Below, in pieces: positions 5,019 through 7,084 of a DNA stretch of 7,084 nucleotides. Each line of letters begins with the position of its first letter. Position 1 is the stretch's first letter. The position numbers were made by a program, and so were the translations under genes. The DNA comes from an uncultured bacterium (lineage in GTDB: Bacteria; Patescibacteriota; Minisyncoccia; UBA6257; JAGGUH01), in contig CALGBJ010000008.1 in assembly GCA_937877385.1 (NCBI GenBank), positions 1 through 7,084 of the forward strand. Direction: 5' to 3'. The notes under the pieces are model-generated. The model searched no databases. It was not told where the DNA came from and worked only from the letters and a program-made list of their open reading frames with translations.

Positions 5019-5577
5019 TTAGTCCGTAATTCTTTGCTTCTTGTGAGGAAAGATAAAAATCTCTGTCAGTGTCTTTTTCTATTTTTTCTAATGGTTGTTT
5101 GGTATGTTTGGCTAAAATTTTGTTTATTCTTGTTTTTAATTCAATAGCGTGCCTGGCAACAATTTCAACTTCACTGACTTGACCACCAACGCCGCTGATA
5201 TGGGTTTGGTGAAGCATAATATCAGCATTGGGCAAGGCAAATCTTTTTTTGGGCGTGCCAGCGGCTAAAATGACAGCTGCTCCAGAAGCAGCCATGCCAA
5301 CACAGATAGTGGCTATGTCTGGTTTGACATACTGCATAGTATCGTAAATGGCTAGAGTGGCGGTGACTAAACCGCCAGGAGAATTAATATAGAATTTAAT
5401 ATCTTTTTTTGGATCAAGATGTTCTAAAAAAAGCATTTGGGCAATAATAATATTGGCGGTTTCATCAACTATCGGTCCGCTTAAGAAAATAATTCTTTCT
5501 TTAAGGAGGCGCGAATAAATATCATAGCTTCTTTCTCCGTAAGGAGTTTTTTCAATAACAATTGGTACTAAAGGCAT
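4990..5577 (-). CDS. clpP: ATP-dependent Clp protease proteolytic subunit ClpP
   Basis: Serine peptidase that forms the double-heptamer barrel fed by ClpX/ClpC-type unfoldases. It has 195 aa; homology to mature E. coli ClpP begins at residue 2 (PLVPIVIEK), so a long propeptide is absent. Triad by alignment: S98 in GMAASGAA, H123 in MLHQ, D173 in DTDRDFYLS. The substrate-strand/oxyanion motif NSPGG is at 65-69 and YDIYSRLLKERIIFL at 18-32. Unlike the usual QAASMGA and MIHQPLGG, this protein has MAASGAA (M98 of E. coli replaced by G99) and HQTHISGVGGQ with one extra residue, near the S1 pocket and handle base. Start ATG 5577 lies 2 nt after the tig stop, without a clear Shine-Dalgarno, implying one transcript and coupled translation. 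The 3' end overlaps the PP-loop gene. No unfoldase gene is in the window. Confidence 0.96.
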   Translation of the reverse strand: MPLVPIVIEKTPYGERSYDIYSRLLKERIIFLSGPIVDETANIIIAQMLFLEHLDPKKDIKFYINSPGGLVTATLAIYDTMQYVKPDIATICVGMAASGAAVILAAGTPKKRFALPNADIMLHQTHISGVGGQVSEVEIVARHAIELKTRINKILAKHTKQPLEKIEKDTDRDFYLSSQEAKNYGLIDKIIEVKK

Positions 5578-5579
5578 TT

Positions 5580-6818
5580 TTAATTTGTTATTTTAGCCAA
5601 ATTTTCCAAGAAAGCAAATACCTTTTGGGAAATAATAACTTCTTTGGCGTAAGCGTAAAGTTTTTCTATTTCTTCTCTTCTTTTTTCTTCGTTTAAAGGA
5701 TATTGAAAGCGAGAGAGAATTTTTTGGACATAATCTTCTACTTCTTCTCTTTGAGCAGAAATTCCTTGTTCTTTGGCGATTTGAGAAACAACTAAAGAGC
5801 GAAGAATAAAGTTTTTTGCTTGATTTTCAATTTCTTTGTCAAATGATTCTTGGTCTTGCTTGATTATTTCTAAATAATTTTTTAAAGTCAAATTCATCTT
5901 CTTTAGGTGGATTTCTAAATCAGCTAAAATTCTTTCTTTTTGTTTTTGCCAAAGAATTTCTGGTAATTCTACTTCTAACTGGTTGATAACTCTTTCCAGG
6001 AAATCTCTCTCTCTTTTTTCTTTGAGAATTCTTTCTTTTTCCATTTTGATGCCTTCGGTAATGCTTTTTCTTAAATCAACTAAATCCTTGAAATTCCCTA
6101 TCTTTCTAGCAAAGTCGTCATTAAGTTCTGGCAGAATTCTTTGATAAACTTTATTTATTTTAACCTTTAATTTTCTTGGTTTTTCTTTCGAGCCAAAAGC
6201 AAATTCTTTTTCTTGGCCAACTTTTAGACCTAAAAAATCGTTTTGGAAGGGAGAAAAAAGTTCTTCTCTTCCTAAAATAACTCTTTTATTTTTTTCTTCA
6301 GCAAGTTTTCTTTCATTTTCATCAGTAATTTCATAATCTAAATCGATTAAATCGCCAACATCTATTCCTCTTTTAACTTCTTTAATTTCAGCCCGTGAAT
6401 CTCGTAACCAAGACAAACTATCTTCAACTTCTTTCTTTTCTACTTCTATTCTTTCTGGCGAAGAGAAAATTTCTTTAGCAATTTCTTGATAATTTTTTGG
6501 TAAAGTTATTTTTGGCAGGACAGAAACTTTAAAAGAAAAGACCAATTCTTTATTAGGAATAAAACGGAGGATATTAATCACTGGCTGGCTGATAACTTCA
6601 AGTTTTTCTTTTTGGATTGCTTTTAAATAGGAATTGATGACGGCCAAGTTTAAAGTTTGCTCTTCAATTTTTTTAGGAGCAATTTCTTTTAGATTTAATT
6701 CTTTTTCTTTGGCTAAAATTTCTTCGGCTTCTTTGGTATAAGCAAGAAGTTCATCTTGATTAAGAGAAATTTTTCCTTCGATATTTGATTGTGGCAATTG
6801 ATTTATTTCTATTTCCAT
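5580..6818 (-). CDS. tig: Trigger factor-like chaperone, divergent
   Basis: Trigger factor is the ribosome-associated chaperone that receives nascent chains. This copy has 412 aa (E. coli 432) and the three-part plan: N-terminal domain (about 1-115, with LKAIQKEKLEVISQP at 65-79 and VLPKITLPKNY at 100-110), FKBP-like domain (about 150-228), and helical chaperone domain (about 229-412, beginning LPELNDDFARKIG at 229-241). The ribosome-docking signature GFRxGxxP is missing: the region reads LNLKEIAP (41-48), and the span from the N-terminus to the AIxKEK motif is about 10 residues shorter than in E. coli. The FKBP-like domain also lacks about 10 residues where E. coli has the PEEYHAENLKGK stretch, so prolyl isomerase activity is doubtful. 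ATG 6818 has only a weak GAGA upstream. It heads the tig-clpP-PP-loop run and is preceded by a conserved heptamer element. Assignment rests on architecture, the C-domain and linkage to clpP. Confidence 0.87.
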   Translation of the reverse strand: MEIEINQLPQSNIEGKISLNQDELLAYTKEAEEILAKEKELNLKEIAPKKIEEQTLNLAVINSYLKAIQKEKLEVISQPVINILRFIPNKELVFSFKVSVLPKITLPKNYQEIAKEIFSSPERIEVEKKEVEDSLSWLRDSRAEIKEVKRGIDVGDLIDLDYEITDENERKLAEEKNKRVILGREELFSPFQNDFLGLKVGQEKEFAFGSKEKPRKLKVKINKVYQRILPELNDDFARKIGNFKDLVDLRKSITEGIKMEKERILKEKRERDFLERVINQLEVELPEILWQKQKERILADLEIHLKKMNLTLKNYLEIIKQDQESFDKEIENQAKNFILRSLVVSQIAKEQGISAQREEVEDYVQKILSRFQYPLNEEKRREEIEKLYAYAKEVIISQKVFAFLENLAKITN

Positions 6819-6825
6819 AAATATT

Positions 6826-6873
6826 AAATCTCAAAACAAGTGCAAGCGCAAAGTGCAAAACGCAAAGCGCAAA
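6826..6873 (-). repeat. Heptamer array plus conserved 17-nt block upstream of tig
   Basis: Read on the minus strand toward tig: TTTGCGC (6873-6867), TTTGCGT (6866-6860), TTTGCAC (6859-6853), TTTGCGC (6852-6846), the shortened TTGCAC (6845-6840), then TTGTTTTGAGATTT (6839-6826). This matches the element before rplI (406-446) in order and in the final block, with 17 identical nt at 6842-6826. The block ends 7 nt before the tig start codon, so its GAGA may also be the ribosome site here. Confidence 0.6.
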
Positions 6874-6963
6874 GCCACAGCGTAAAACTTAAAGCTAACT
6901 AAAGAAAAATTTCGCTTTACGCTTTGAGTTGTAGTTTTGCGCTTTGCACTTTACGCTTTGCGC
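6846..6963. repeat. 118-nt imperfect inverted repeat made of TTTGCGC-type heptamers
   Basis: The 28-nt arms 6846-6873 and 6936-6963 are inverted copies matching at 24 of 28 positions. A nested pair, AGCGTAAA (6879-6886) and TTTACGCT (6916-6923), continues the stem inward, leaving an AT-rich centre at about 6887-6915. The right arm is four clean 7-nt units: TTTGCGC, TTTGCAC, TTTACGC, TTTGCGC. In a tig transcript starting further right, it would form a long leader hairpin. The 7-nt period does not suit a CRISPR array. Confidence 0.7.
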
Positions 6964-7084
6964 TAAATTTCAATGAATATCTATAAGTATCCTTTTTGGC
7001 TTTTGACATTTATTTGATTTTGAATTTGGTATTGGATTTTTATCTTTCAAGATTGGCAGCTATTTTTGGTAACATTTGTTTTTT
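6964..7084. other. Right-edge AT-rich sequence without a recognised feature
   Basis: No ORF of useful length is present; the ATG at 6973 opens only 14 codons. On the minus strand, TATAGA (6985-6980) could be a -10 box for tig, but only a poor -35 (TGTCAA) lies 17 nt before it. On the plus strand, TTGACA occurs at 7003-7008 without a good -10 at the right distance. This may be the start of a longer intergenic region or the upstream region of a gene outside the window. Confidence 0.4.

Noticed and set aside
6846..6963. CRISPR array
   Set aside because: The repeated unit is 7 nt and contiguous, with no unique spacers of regular length, and no cas genes are present.
6973..7017. Start of a plus-strand gene at ATG 6973
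   Set aside because: It stops after 14 codons, no ribosome site precedes it, and no homology is recognisable.

Overview
The window looks like a piece of chromosome from a small-genome, AT-rich bacterium of the Candidate Phyla Radiation (Patescibacteria), most likely Parcubacteria-like. The basis is mixed. The seven genes are tightly packed or overlapping, very rich in Lys/Ile/Phe and AAA/TTT codons, and mostly lack strong Shine-Dalgarno sites. The CTP synthase has a divergent UTP/CTP-site region that I recall from CPR proteins. The gene-free ends are full of short GC-rich hairpins and degenerate TTTGCGC-type heptamer repeats. bL9 is present, although several CPR lineages are reported to lack it. 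UGA is used as a stop (rplI) and never occurs inside a gene, which argues against the UGA=Gly code of Gracilibacteria/SR1. Taxonomy is inference; there is no rRNA here.

Layout. Positions 1-469 hold no gene but a dense series of hairpins and inverted repeats, ending in a heptamer array just before rplI. Plus strand: rplI (ribosomal protein bL9) and pyrG (CTP synthase), joined by an ATGA overlap. pyrG converges on, and overlaps by 23 nt, a minus-strand DegT/DnrJ/EryC1/StrS-type PLP aminotransferase. An 87-nt AT-rich gap separates that gene from a divergent 58-codon ORF for a small, very basic, charged protein on the plus strand. That ORF overlaps by 17 nt the end of a minus-strand run read as tig (trigger factor), clpP, then a PP-loop tRNA-thiolation-type ATPase. 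Positions 6819-7084 carry a long imperfect inverted repeat made of the same heptamers as the left end.

Function. The tig-clpP pair is the familiar nascent-chain chaperone and protease pair, but clpX does not follow; a three-cysteine PP-loop enzyme with an NFACT-R-like C-terminus takes its place. rplI and pyrG serve the ribosome and pyrimidine nucleotide supply. The aminotransferase probably belongs to surface-sugar or other amino-sugar metabolism, but its substrate cannot be read from sequence.

Most notable: (1) the trigger factor has lost the GFRxGxxP ribosome-docking loop and has a shortened PPIase domain; (2) PyrG carries Gln where the CTP-feedback Glu is expected; (3) rplI and tig, at opposite ends and on opposite strands, share an almost identical upstream element (heptamers plus a 17-nt block); (4) the left 400 nt is a mosaic of structured repeats. 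I found no CRISPR array, transposase, tRNA, rRNA or clear new defence or mobile system.
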